NCBI GenBank assembly: GCA_037127255.1
Contig: JBANSL010000018.1
Coordinates: forward strand, 22,913,175-22,977,174
Origin: Persicaria tinctoria
Lineage: Eukaryota > Streptophyta > Magnoliopsida > Caryophyllales > Polygonaceae
Reading direction: 5' to 3'
DNA length: 64,000 bases
The notes beneath the pieces were generated by a model. That model saw only the letters and a program-made list of their open reading frames with translations, searched no databases and had not been told where the DNA came from. Position 1 is the stretch's first letter. Every line of letters begins with the position of its first letter. The translations under genes and the position numbers were made by a program. Positions 11,153-21,114 of the stretch are shown piece by piece.

Positions 11153-12409
11153 CCCAATGAGACGGTGTTACACAAAATTCTTGAAGGTATTTTTTAGTGA
11201 TAAAAAAATTATATTTACATTGTAATTTTATTTTTTTTATTAGGTAAAAATTCGGATGGGAATCCCCTATCCGATAGCATCCTGTCGGATGAGGTCAAGA
11301 AGACCTGTATCAAGGTATACCTCAGGTCCCCTGGTTGAGTAGCTAAGGTGTGCAACCTTATCCGCTACCCGGTTACCAATACGGGGAATATGAGATACAA
11401 CAACATTATTTATTCCCTGGAGAAGGCATTGGATATCTGACATAACCATTTCTATTTCCCAAGGACATCCAACATATGTGATCTTAGATAGTCTGTGATA
11501 ATCTTAGAATCTCCTTCTATTATGAGATCGGTAATATTTAGTTCTCTAGCTTTTTCTATCCCAAGACGTAGTGGTAGAGCTTCCGCCATAAGAGGAGATT
11601 GTCCACCAATAGCTTTACCGCCAATGTTGATTGGGTCACCACACCAATCTCTGATGATGTATCCAATGGAACCGTTTGAGGTTGATTTAAATGATCCGTC
11701 AAAGTTTAGCTTATATTTTCCCGCTGGAGGTTTCTTCCAACAGTAGGTTTTCGTATTGTTCCTAGTGAGCTTGTTTCCCTTATTTTGTTTCTGTAAGTCG
11801 TCATCCTCCATTTCATTCCATCTGCTAGCTTTTCTCCAATTTTCAATATTGTTCATGATCATTTTCTTAATACCCTCTGCGGCAGGGATGTTTTCATTTC
11901 TAAAGATTTTTTGATTCCTTATAAACCAAATGGTCCACCATCTGATTGCTATCTGTTGTTTCTTCTCCATGGGCAGAGTCGAACCTAACATTTGTATAAT
12001 TTGATTCATATCTCTGTTTTATGAGATAAGGGTGTTAATGTTTTGAGTTATTTGTCCAGGGAATTGTTGTTGGAAATTGTTGATGGAACATTCTATGAAT
12101 AGGTGAATATCTTCTTCCGCAAACTGGTTGCAAAAGATACAGGTGTTTGGTGCCGCAAAACATTGTAAATGTTTAATAACATATATTTGTTTACTTTTTT
12201 TTAATAAAATGATGTTTTAATTAGTTTTATAATTAATATTCCAAAATAACAACTCTTTTAATTTAATATTTTTAAAATATCATTTTGTAAGAAAAATATA
12301 CAAATATATGTTATTCAAGATATAAATTCTAAATATAACTTTTAGAATTTTTTTTAATCGCTAAAAAATACCTTAAAGAATTCTGTGTAACGCCCAAGGT
12401 CTCGTTGGG
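11153..12409. mobile_element. Long-TIR DNA element interrupted by a LINE
   Basis: The left arm CCCAATGAGAC, TTACACAAAATTCTTGAAGG and TATTTTTTAGTGAT (11153-11210) matches the inverted right arm CCCAACGAGAC, TTACACAGAATTCTTTAAGG and TATTTTTTAGCGAT (12409-12350). Flanks TGTTACA and TGCTACA may be an imperfect duplication. Without the LINE (11226-12159) the element is about 320 bp and noncoding, MITE-like and possibly Mutator-type. Confidence 0.6.
11226..12159 (-). mobile_element. 5'-truncated LINE, copy A
   Basis: The minus strand encodes RWWTIWFIRNQKIFRNEN (linker), GKYKLNFDGSFKSTSNGSIG (RNase H, first Asp), PLMAEALPLRLGIEKA (Glu), LIIEGDSKIITDYL (Asp) and NRVADKVAHLSYSTRG (terminal His region), ending LLDLIRQDAIG. 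A one-base frame change occurs at about 11450 (DVLGK stop versus CPWEIEM). The 3' end reads CCGAATTTTTACCTAATAAA into poly(A). A 9-bp target duplication ACATTGTAA flanks it at 11217-11225 and 12160-12168. No promoter or RT remains. Confidence 0.85.
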
Positions 12410-12543
12410 TGCTACAAGAGATATTTACTCAGAGAAAATTGGTGTATTTTGGTGTTTATTTTACATATTTGTAGTAATTATTAGTTTTAGTTTTTGAGAA
12501 TGAGAAAAAAAAATAGAGTAATGAACAAGGGTGTAATGATATA

Positions 12544-12783
12544 CTCCCTCCGTTCAAAAATATAAGTCTTTTTAGGCTTAAAATTTTGTTTAGAAATATA
12601 GGTCCTTTTATGTTTTCTAGGCATTGAGTTAAGAGAAAAGTAACTTTTTTACTTGTTTAATGAAATGTTATTGGTTGTTAGTGGTTGTGGATAATTAATG
12701 AGGGGTATAAAGATAATAAATTTATGATTTTCTTAATTTGTGTGCAAATATCTAAAAAGACTTATATTGTTGAACGGATGTAG
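12544..12783. mobile_element. Stowaway-type MITE (Tc1/mariner)
   Basis: 240 bp with ends CTCCCTCCGTTCAAAAATAT and ATATTGTTGAACGGATGTAG (inverted), flanked by TA on each side (12542-12543 and 12784-12785). Noncoding. The CTCCCTCCGTTC terminus is the standard Stowaway signature. Confidence 0.9.
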
Positions 12784-12785
12784 TA

Positions 12786-13959
12786 CTATTTGTTAGTCTC
12801 CTTAAAAATTATACAAAATGCTAAAATAACATGTTTTATTTAACGGAAAAAGTATCATTTCATGTTAGGCTAAGACTAAGACATTTGCTCTATAATTATG
12901 TTGAAACTCAATATTCAGTTTTAAAATTCAACAGGGCATTACTATTTTGAATCCGTACATTAAAATATTATATCTATTATATTCCTTAATTAACTAGAAA
13001 GAAAACATATATCCTTAAACCAACAAATTTAACAGTGCATCGCTAGTCAGACTCAACCTAAAACCAATAAGAAAAATAGCTAGACACATACCTAATTGCC
13101 AATATAAATATATATAAAAAAAGATTTATATTGAAATACATATCTCTCATTCTCCATCTATATATAATAACTCTCATTAACAGAGTTCAAATCGTCTGTC
13201 CCTAATTATTGTCCCCTCATCTGTCTCTCCTCACAAAGTTTTAAACTATATATATGCCTCTTTTAAATTAAAAATATATATAAGGTAATTAAGAATTTGG
13301 TCGAAGAACGTCAAGACTAACTTGAACGTCATTTGGATGAGGTTATCAAGCTCAAACAATGCTAACGAATGTGTATGTGACTTTGTCGTTCCCTCCGATG
13401 ACAATAATATGCAAGAATAATACCATAGCTTACAAAAATATGCAAGAAACTCTTTCAAAAAGACAACCACCAACCAACAATCTAAGCAATCTGAAAATGA
13501 AAACACTTGCATTCTGTTTTGAAAACCATTCAAACATATGTGGCAGTTGTTTTCAGACCAGACCAGGCAATATAATGCCACTGTCCAACACCAATCTCAA
13601 GTCTGAACCAACCCCCACTCATATAACACATTGCATCTTCCATCCCTTTCACATTCTCCCTATTCTACTTTATATTATTCCTTACTTCACCCCCAATTAA
13701 ACCTTTGCCCAAATTTCAACAAAATCAACCAAATTTGAACTCAAATTCCATTGATTAGCTAATTAATTAATAACACATTAACACACCAAATCCCACTACT
13801 AAACACAACCCTAAAAAAAACAGAGGGATTGGATTCAGATCATTCCAGTTTCCACCCACAAGAAAAGAAAAAAAAAATCAAAACCCAGAAATTATATATA
13901 AAAAAAATTACAGAAAACTGATTAATTGACTCTATCTGTGTTTCATTAAGAGCTGATCA
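12786..13959. other. Downstream region of the Dof gene
   Basis: AT-rich. The stretch immediately next to the Dof stop codon (about 13.8-13.96 kb, minus strand) is presumably its 3' UTR. No other gene is supported. The overlapping frames at 13.25-13.7 kb look accidental. Confidence 0.4.
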
Positions 13960-14936
13960 CTACATTAAAGCAGGAGTGTTAAGAAGCCCCCATGCTGAAT
14001 TACCAATTAACCCATTCCAGTTGTCTCTGATGGGCTCGAGTTCGCCGCCGACACCGCCGCCCATTAAGCTTCCGTGATCGCCATTGATCTGCCATGGAAG
14101 TCCCCACACTCCGCCGGTCTCGTCCCTCTCCTCCTTCACGGCTTGACCAGAGCTGAGGACGTCTTCATACGGCCCCATGGCTGCAGCAATGTCTTCGCTA
14201 ATCCCGCTGGCGCAGTTGCTGTTTCCGCCACCAGCTTCCTGCTCGTAGCTACAGGGGTTCTGGAACATGAGGCTGTTGCAGTTCCCGTACTGGAACTGTT
14301 GTAGGAAGCACATTTCAGGAAGAGCTCTTGTTGACATGGGTTGGTCCAGCTGGTGCTGCCATGAGTCCAGCCCCAGCCCGCCGCTGTAAGGGTGCAAGCT
14401 GAGGTTGGAGAAGATAGGGTTTGGGATGGGCCCCGTAGCTGGGACAGAAGTGTCCTGGCTATGGGGCCTCTTGATGAAATGAGATGGGGATAGGGACGGG
14501 GATGATGAAGAGGACCGCTTAGAGGACTTGCGGCATCCTCCTCCAACGGGGACATTGCGGAGGGTGCCCCCCTTGGTCCAGTAGCGGCGGCAGGCCTTGC
14601 AGAAGTACCGGGGCTGGGTAAGGCTGTAGTTGTTGTAGTAGCAGAACTTGGTGTTGGTGGAGTCGCAGCGGGGGCATTTCTGGGGCTCGCCGTCCGGCGG
14701 CCTCGGCTTCTTCTGGTCCTGGGTCTGGGTCGGGTTCGGGCTCGAGATCACGGCTTCTTCTGATCCCCGCATCTCCTGGATCGATTCAAGAAAGCACAAC
14801 AATTAACACAATAGAAGGGATGAATTTGGGGAAACAACAACTCAATTGGGATTGAATTTGATTGATTGATGAAATTAATTACCTGGTGGGGGAAGTGGTG
14901 GTGGAGCTGGTGGTGCTGGGCGGCGGAGAGATCCAT
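13960..14936 (-). CDS. Dof-type zinc-finger transcription factor
   Basis: Two exons on the minus strand: 14936-14883 (18 codons, [18 protein letters not shown]) and 14775-13960, joined by a GT-AG intron of 107 bp. The product is 289 aa. The Dof domain at about residues 50-105 has the CX2CX21CX2C finger (Cys 52, 55, 77, 80 in CPRC...CKAC), followed by [21 protein letters not shown] Ser-rich patch with a basic KSSKR run follows, and the C-terminus is [13 protein letters not shown]. Dof proteins are plant-specific nuclear regulators that bind AAAG cores. The short upstream exon is typical of several Dof clades. I chose the 14936 ATG because it precedes a clean splice donor and lies about 80 bp downstream of a TATA box. 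The subgroup cannot be fixed from sequence alone. No lesion seen. Confidence 0.95.
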
Positions 14937-15017
14937 CTTCTAGATTGGTAGATTTGAGTGTGAAAGAAAGAGAGAGGGGTGTGGATTGATGCAAGCTTGA
15001 GAGACAAGGGAGAGGGG

Positions 15018-15025
15018 ATTATATA
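15018..15025 (-). promoter_or_regulatory. TATA box of the Dof gene
   Basis: The minus strand reads CCTATATAATCCCC, about 82 bp upstream of the start codon, giving a predicted start of transcription near 14990 and a leader of about 50 nt. A CT-rich stretch (TCTCTCTTTCTTTC) follows in the leader. Confidence 0.6.
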
Positions 15026-15235
15026 GGCAGCTGCAGCAGCACAGATGGAGAGGGAGCAGAGAGTAATGATTATAAGAAGGTGGGATTCGGAATTAAGTCT
15101 TTGCTGCACAATTCTGTTATTTTTTTTATTATTATTTTGTGTTGATTCTTTTTTTTAATATTTTTTTATTAATATAAAATTGTGTGGAGGAGTTTGAATA
15201 TATATACTCCGTAAGTTAACTCTATTGGCTACTCC

Positions 15236-15334
15236 TTGAATTGGTAAATAAAGAGCAGTCATTTCTTGATTCAAACTAAGGACTTGTGGGTAATATCCAC
15301 AAGTTCTTTTTCGGTGAGCCATTTCGGAATGATT
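15236..15334 (-). mobile_element. tRNA-derived SINE, family 1, copy B
   Basis: The minus strand runs CATTCCGAAATGGCTCACCG, then AACTTGTGGATATTACCCAC, a box B relic (GTTTGAATCAA), and the tail CTCTTTATTTACCAATTCAA. It is flanked by a 15-bp duplication TCTATTGGCTACTCC (15221-15235) and TCTATTAGCTACTCC (15335-15349), one mismatch. It lies about 220 bp upstream of the Dof TATA box. Confidence 0.75.
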
Positions 15335-15357
15335 TCTATTAGCTACTCCAGTACAGG

Positions 15358-17399
15358 TAGGAATGGCAATGGGTCGGGTGATGGGTGGATGATCTACTTC
15401 TGTCACCCGACCCACCATCCAAAACCCTTCACCCTACCCGACCCATCACCCACCAAAATTTTCACCCGCCCCGTCCACCCATCATCCACCAGGTGATCGG
15501 GTGGATCGAGTGATAATTCGGGTGAAACGTAAGACATCAAATTCATCCAAAAAAATATTGAAAAATATATGGCAAACACATCGACGAATAAACAAGTACC
15601 AAATATAGTCAAATTCGATCAAATACGTGTAAACACCCACAACTTTCAACACTTCAAGCTAGAAATCTTAAAAATAAAAAGACATTACAACAATTACGAA
15701 TAAAAAAAAAAGAAACATAGTCTTCAACAACCAAAGCTTCAAGCTAGAAAACCTCATGCTGAAGGAGTTACAGACAGAGAAACCGGGAGAACGCGCTGGG
15801 GCCTTTGCCCCACGCGCCCCCTTCTCCTCCCCAAATCCCTAGCACATCCCTAATTTCCACCATCTATTCCCTGAAACCTCCCGACTTCATGTCTACTTCC
15901 TCATAAATCTTTCAATTTGTGTAATTACTGCTTATATCCCTTCATTAGCACCCCTCCTCTTTGAGCGTTGTTGTTCTAGTCGCCATTTCGATGACCGATC
16001 TTGGGGTTTCGCTCCGCCTCCCTGCCCTCCCGTGCTCACGATGTGCATTTCTTGAGGCCTCGACTCCTTGTGATTTCTCCGATCGTCCTCCTCCGTTTGG
16101 TTTGCGGCGGCCTATCTCCTCCCCCGGTGCGCTGGTTCCCTCTACGGATCGTCATCTTCCCTCAGTTCGACTGGGGCGTTTATCCCTGCAGTGGGCCGGG
16201 TCCGCTTGTGGTGGTCTCCATCAGGTTGTCCTCTTCGGCGCCGGCTAGGTCCGGAGGCCTAGGGTTTGCCTTCGCTTTTGCCGGCTTTTCTCTTGAGCCC
16301 GGGTTGGCCCGACTTCGGTTTTGTCTGGCCCAATAAATTGTCCTTCGGGCCCAAATCTTTGGCTTGGGCCCAAAGGAGCCCGAGAAGGAAAATATATATA
16401 TATATATATGTGAAAAATAAAGAGAGTAAAATCCGCTTAGAATATGGAGTTTCTGCCGAGTTGCTTGGTGTGTGATTGTGTGGCTCCGGGATCTAGCAAT
16501 TTTTGTTGCAGTGCTTCTTCTTATTTGTCGACATGCCAGAGGTCGTGGACGTGATAGAAACCTGAAGGCTCGTTGACAAAGTCCAAATCTGAGGTTTCCA
16601 CTTTGTTCCCCAGGGACTCCCTGCGTCGCCTCTACCAACTGACGGATGAGTTGTCGCACACTACGCCTGTCCTTAATCATTTATGCTAGTCTTCGCCTTT
16701 TATTGCACCCTTGTAATTTGGTAGTATTGTCTTGTTGTAGTTTTTTGTCTTTAGCTTATTTGACGGTTTGCCCGTCGCCAATTTTTTCGGCCTCTCGACC
16801 AACCGGGCATGTCCGGTGCGTCGAATTTTTACCTAATAAAAAAAAAAAAAAAAAAAAACTTCAAGCTAGAAGGCAAACGAGTAGTCTCCAATTAAGATAG
16901 TAAAATATTTTTAAAATGGATAAATTAGTGTGTTTAATTAGGATAATCCTGTTTAAATTGAAATTATAAGAGTAAAGATTTTTTATTAAAATTGTTTTAA
17001 AAAAAATTTCACAAAACCTTTCATAATCGAGAAGCAAATTATGCATAAGATTCTCCACAACATTGAGACAAACAACACACAACAGGAGGTGCTCGCTCAT
17101 ACCTCACACGGCGGCAGAGAGGAGGATCGAAGAGAAAAAATGAAGAATGAACTCAATGGAAAGCGTTTGATGGGATTTGGGGGTATATTAGTAATTTTAC
17201 GTATAAAATATAATTATATAATATAAGTCGGGTGACGGGTCGGGTGACGGGTGGGGAATGTTTTCACCCGAATCCGACCCGACCTATCACCTGTTCACCC
17301 ATCACCCATTTAATATCCGCTTTATTTTGGATTTTCACCCACTTTTTTGGGTCGGGTGAGACGGATATCCGTCAGGTGCAGATGAAATTGCCATCCCTA
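15358..17399. mobile_element. hAT element (2.04 kb) carrying a nested retro-insert
   Basis: Ends TAGGAATGGCAATGGGTCGG and (inverted) TAGGGATGGCAATTTCATC, with a perfect 8-bp duplication AGTACAGG at 15350-15357 and 17400-17407. Subterminal GGGTCGGGTGA/TCACCCGACCC repeats are typical of plant hAT elements of this kind. No transposase frame remains. About half its length is the poly(A)-tailed insert at 15750-16858. Confidence 0.85.
15750..16858 (+). mobile_element. Poly(A)-tailed GC-rich retro-insert, non-coding
   Basis: The insert starts AACCTCATGCTGAAGGAG and ends in about 24 A residues preceded by TCGAATTTTTACCTAATAAA. It is flanked by a 13-bp duplication CTTCAAGCTAGAA (15737-15749 and 16859-16871). 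The 3' terminus matches the LINE copy A end almost base for base, but no RT or RNase H is present. The body is GC-rich with UTR-like open frames. It is best read as a LINE deletion derivative or an RNA mobilised by the same LINE machinery. Confidence 0.75.
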
Positions 17400-17407
17400 A
17401 GTACAGG

Positions 17408-17689
17408 GGCTTTTTAATATATTCAATACTAGAAAATCTATTACTACATCTAGAATTCGTACCGATTATATCTAAAATTAGTGTTTTTTTGCCCAGTCGA
17501 TCTACATAAATAGTACTTCATAGGTAAATACATTAATCTAATATTTTTAAATTACACATATTATTTAGAGAAATTTTGCCTTTTTGGACATCTAGAAGGT
17601 TTTAATTAGGTCATTAGCTAATTAAAAAGTCTTTTTAGGAATTATGACCGGGATTGAACTTTTATTCCGCTAGTTAGCCTTTTCTCCTT
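17408..17689. other. Intergenic, no gene seen
   Basis: AT-rich sequence between the hAT duplication and the gene-like leader that follows. It has a weak similarity in inverted orientation (AATTAGCTAATTA) to sequence near 20765, too weak to call an element. Confidence 0.3.
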
Positions 17690-17921
17690 CCCGTGGCTCA
17701 TTCAAGAAGTTTCGCTTCATCTACTTCTCGCTTCCTGCCGACGATATGTGATCTGTGCTCATCCTCTGCCGGCGACCTTCTTTCTCCTCCGTTTCGTTTT
17801 CTTCGTCCTCCTTCCAGCCTCTCAATTTATCTCCTTTCCTCATCCTTCCTTCTATTGCTTCATCCTCCTCGGTTATCAAAATTTCTTCCTGTTCTTCGTG
17901 GTTTCGTACAAATCGTCTCCA

Positions 17922-18767
17922 ATGGCTGAGCCTTTAGGTATCTATTTCATGTTTTAAGTTTATTTTCGTTATAATTTGTTACCTCTTTTCCTTGTTAGCT
18001 TCCGATTGTGTTGTTGATTTTGTTGTTTTGGAATCTGTGGTTACTTTGTGAGTCTAGATAGGGTTTCGAAATTAGGGGTCCTGTGTTGCTAAATCGATGG
18101 TTAGAGGTTGGAATCTGTTTTAATTTGGTGTTGATGACATTCTCACTTCAAGTTTTTCTTTGTGATTATGGTTAGGGTTTCGAAATTAGGGGGTTTTTTG
18201 TGGCTAAACTGATGGTTAGGGGTTGGACTATGTTTTCATTTGTTTTTGATGCCATTTATTTTCTTCTATTGCTTGGTTATTCACTTGTTATGATTCTATT
18301 TAGTCCCCATTGTTGTAATCCCTCACTTTTCTTTTAGTTGTCTTCATTTGCTGTTGATGCAATCCACTTGCTTCCAGTCTCTTTGTTCCTATTTAATTGT
18401 TCTCATTCAGTTTCCATTGTTGTCTTTTTTGTTTGTGAAATGTCCTCCATTTTATTGTCCCCATTTTGTGTGCTTGTTTTAGTGATGAACTGTTTTTTTT
18501 TTTATGTTGATTGTGTTGTCCTCATTTTGTATAATATATTATGTTTACTATGTGTGTCTGTTTACAGCTTTCCTTCTTACTGATAGTGATGTCTCTCAAG
18601 ACTTGTCTTATCCGGTTTGTACCCTTATTTGCCTTTGCCCTTTTGTTTTATTTTATGTTATCTATATTGTTTATCCTTTTCATTATATTTTCATATATAT
18701 ATATATATTAGGTTCTGTGTAGGTGTTTGATTACATTTGTGAAGATCAGTTTATGCCTTTTATCTAG
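17922..18767 (+). CDS. Possible short spliced reading frame, unrecognised
   Basis: A TC-rich leader (17690-17921) precedes AATGGCTGAG. Exons 17922-17937, 18568-18614 and 18723-18767 join through GT-AG introns into 35 codons, MAEPLAFLLTDSDVSQDLSY and PVFDYICEDQFMPFI, then TAG. The clean splicing grammar suggests a real promoter and 5' end, perhaps captured or orphaned by rearrangement, but no family is recognised and the downstream body of a gene is missing. Confidence 0.3.
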
Positions 18768-19559
18768 TTATATGTATGGAATCGATTTTGGATGAAAGAT
18801 AATTCCTCCATTTCTATGACTACATGAGGTATCTAGTTATGATTTCTGAAATGTTTGTTCATAATGCAGCCCCCATTTCCTTAATTTTGTACTGTGATAC
18901 TTTGATTATCTTAGGCAAAATGAATTTGTGTGTACACGACTTTCTGTTTGTCACTAATTACTTTGCTGCTATGAATATCACACGGATTCTGATTCCACTA
19001 TTTCTTCATATTTTGAAGTCTTTGAAATGGTGTTCGATCGATTGTTTCTACTGGAATTGTGTTCGATTTTAGGGTTTGTGATGCTTGTTTTCTTTCCGGA
19101 TTATGGTGCTTTTTCTCATGGTTTGTGGGCTGTTTTTGAGCTGTGACGGGGCTGTTTTTTAGACTGTTGTTGCTTCTATTTTCATGTTGTTTTGTGACTA
19201 TTTTGGGGTTGCTGCTACTGTTGCAGTTTGAGGTTGTTTATGGGTTATTATTAGGCCTTTTATTGGTAACTAATGGCTGCTCTGAAACAAGCTAGGGAGA
19301 TGAGGAAATATTGTTGATTTCCCAAGGCATATAAAAACTTAGTAAGTTTGATTGCTTGGCCTGCGTTTATGGTTGGGTCTCTTGCTTTTAGGGAGCTGTT
19401 TGAGGCTGCTTTTATAGTAGCCTTCTTCCATCATTTCTGTTGTAAGATTATAGATGAGATTAATTGGAGGATGACCTTGTTTGTTCCTCTTGTGATTCCA
19501 AATTTTTTTTTGATGCTAGTGAAAATGTATATAGTCTACATTTATGTTATATTAAACTA
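18768..19559. other. No gene seen
   Basis: T-rich, intron-like sequence continuing from the possible spliced frame. Open frames lack any domain. Confidence 0.3.
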
Positions 19560-19571
19560 TAATAGGCTTGA

Positions 19572-19641
19572 AGCCTATTAGCTCAAATGGCAGAGCGATG
19601 TGCTAATGCACAAAAATGCGAGTTCAAATCCCGCATAGGCT
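19572..19641 (+). ncRNA. tRNA-like 70-nt cloverleaf element, copy 3
   Basis: AGCCTAT and ATAGGCT pair over all 7 positions. The D arm is GCTC/GAGC with loop AAATGGCA, then TGTGC-TAAT-GCACA (perfect stem, 4-nt loop), and the T arm GCGAG-TTCAAAT-CCCGC has 4 of 5 pairs. Immediately upstream, 19560-19580 is a perfect palindrome, TAATAGGCTT-G-AAGCCTATTA, that shares its right half with the acceptor strand. Not a canonical tRNA because no 7-nt anticodon loop can be drawn. Confidence 0.65.
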
Positions 19642-19729
19642 AATCTTAGAATAAAAATTAAGAATGTGGTATGAAGTACTGGGCTAATCTTAACATAAAA
19701 ATTAAAGTGACACATTTTGTTCTCGCATT

Positions 19730-20640
19730 GATGTCTCATGGCATCAATTGTATAAAACTGTCATCCTAATTAATTGAGATCAATGAAATGTAATCATAAA
19801 TACGTCATTAGTGAATAAAAGTCATCGATGAAGTTTAATCACATTTTATGGTCCTATGTCATTAGTTATATAAAAATATAATAAAAATGTCATCAACAAA
19901 AAATATTATCACAAATGATTGAATCAATGAAGTGTATGTAATCACAAATTTGTCATCAATGAATAAAAGGCAGGGTCATCTCAAATGTGTCACCAATAAA
20001 AATGTCACCAATGAAGTGTAATCAAATTTTATGCTCATACGCTATCAATTGTATAGAAATATTATCAATAAAAATGTCATCAACCAACAATGTCATCACA
20101 AATGATTAAGATCAATAAAGTGTAATCACAAATGTCATCAATGAATAAAAATGTAATAAACATGTCACCACAAGTGATTGCATCAATGAAATGTAATCAC
20201 AAACGTGTCATCAGTGAATAAAAGTAGAATCAATGAAAATTTATCGATATATAATTGATTAAATTAAAAAAAAGTGTCATCAAACGATTCGATTAAAAAA
20301 GTAGCATCAAATACTTACATTAGAAAAATGGCATCAAAACCCTAATTTGAAAAAGTTGCATCACATTAAAGAAAAAAAAGTCATCAAAATAGTACTTTGA
20401 AAAATATGGCATCACGGTAAAAAAAATATCATCAAAAAATTGACTTTAAAAAAGTGTCATCAGTAGTCAACAGTAAAAAAATTTAGCATCTATGGTCGAC
20501 GTGGCATCACAGTACACAAAAAATGTCATCAAAGTTTGGAAAAAATGTCATTAAAAAGTGGCATCAAAGCGAAAATAAAATGTAATCAAAACGGCAAAAA
20601 AATGGCATCACAAAAATATCATCACTTAAAAAAAACATGA
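19730..20640 (+). repeat. Degenerate array of CATCA / TGTCATCAAT motifs
   Basis: Twenty-one CATCA pentamers occur in about 900 bp, mostly within GTCATCAAT, GGCATCAAA or related words. They alternate with AATGAAGTGTAATCACAAAT phrases in the first half and with A-rich spacers in the second. Spacing is irregular (about 12-60 bp), so this is not a simple satellite. It resembles subterminal motif arrays of DNA transposons, but no matching termini were found. Confidence 0.6.
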
Positions 20641-20643
20641 ATT

Positions 20644-20710
20644 GGTCAACGTTGACCGATCAACGGTCAACTCATTGACCAGTCGATGGTCAAACAGCTG
20701 ACCATTGACT
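20644..20710. promoter_or_regulatory. Cluster of six W-box cores
   Basis: GGTCAA or TTGACC/T occurs six times in 67 bp in alternating orientation (GGTCAACGTTGACC, GGTCAAC, TTGACC, GGTCAA, TTGACT). TTGAC(C/T) is the WRKY-binding core. No nearby gene start is evident, so regulatory function is uncertain. The alternation also gives local palindromes. Confidence 0.35.
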
Positions 20711-20884
20711 TTAATACTCCATTTGGGGAATGAACTACCTAATCTAATTAAATAAGTTTCTTATCTAATTAGCTAATTGAAGATTCTAAATAGCCTAATT
20801 ACCTAAATCACTCTATTATTTATATATAAAAATTTATTAAAAATATGACAATAATAATAAATGTGAATTATAATGTGAGAATTA

Positions 20885-21112
20885 AAGGGTGTGTTTGGAT
20901 TCCAAATGTATTATGTTTATAATGCAAAACGATAAGGCGGTATTTGGTTAACAAATTTTTTAAGGTGTTTAAATTATGGTGTTTTTGGATTCCACGATGT
21001 ATTAATTATAATGCAATTATTGTATCTCGATTTATGTGATTATTTTGTTAAATTAAGGTTTTAACTCGATTTTTACAAGATTTTTATTTTTCCAACCAAA
21101 CACTCACATAAA
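20885..21112. repeat. Possible hAT-like MITE
   Basis: Left GGTGTGTTTGGATTCCAAA and inverted right TGAGTGTTTGGTTGGAAAA are similar termini. Inside, TTTGGATTCCA...TATAATGC occurs twice. Target duplication is unclear. Confidence 0.3.
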
Positions 21113-21114
21113 AA

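Noticed and set aside
14136..14555. 139-codon minus frame inside the Dof gene
   Set aside because: Alternative frame of the GC-rich Dof exon 2; it lacks the zinc finger, which the annotated frame has intact.
16180..16680. 166-codon Arg-rich minus-strand protein
   Set aside because: It runs through the GC-rich noncoding body of the retro-insert, contains a TA-repeat-derived segment, and matches no family I know.
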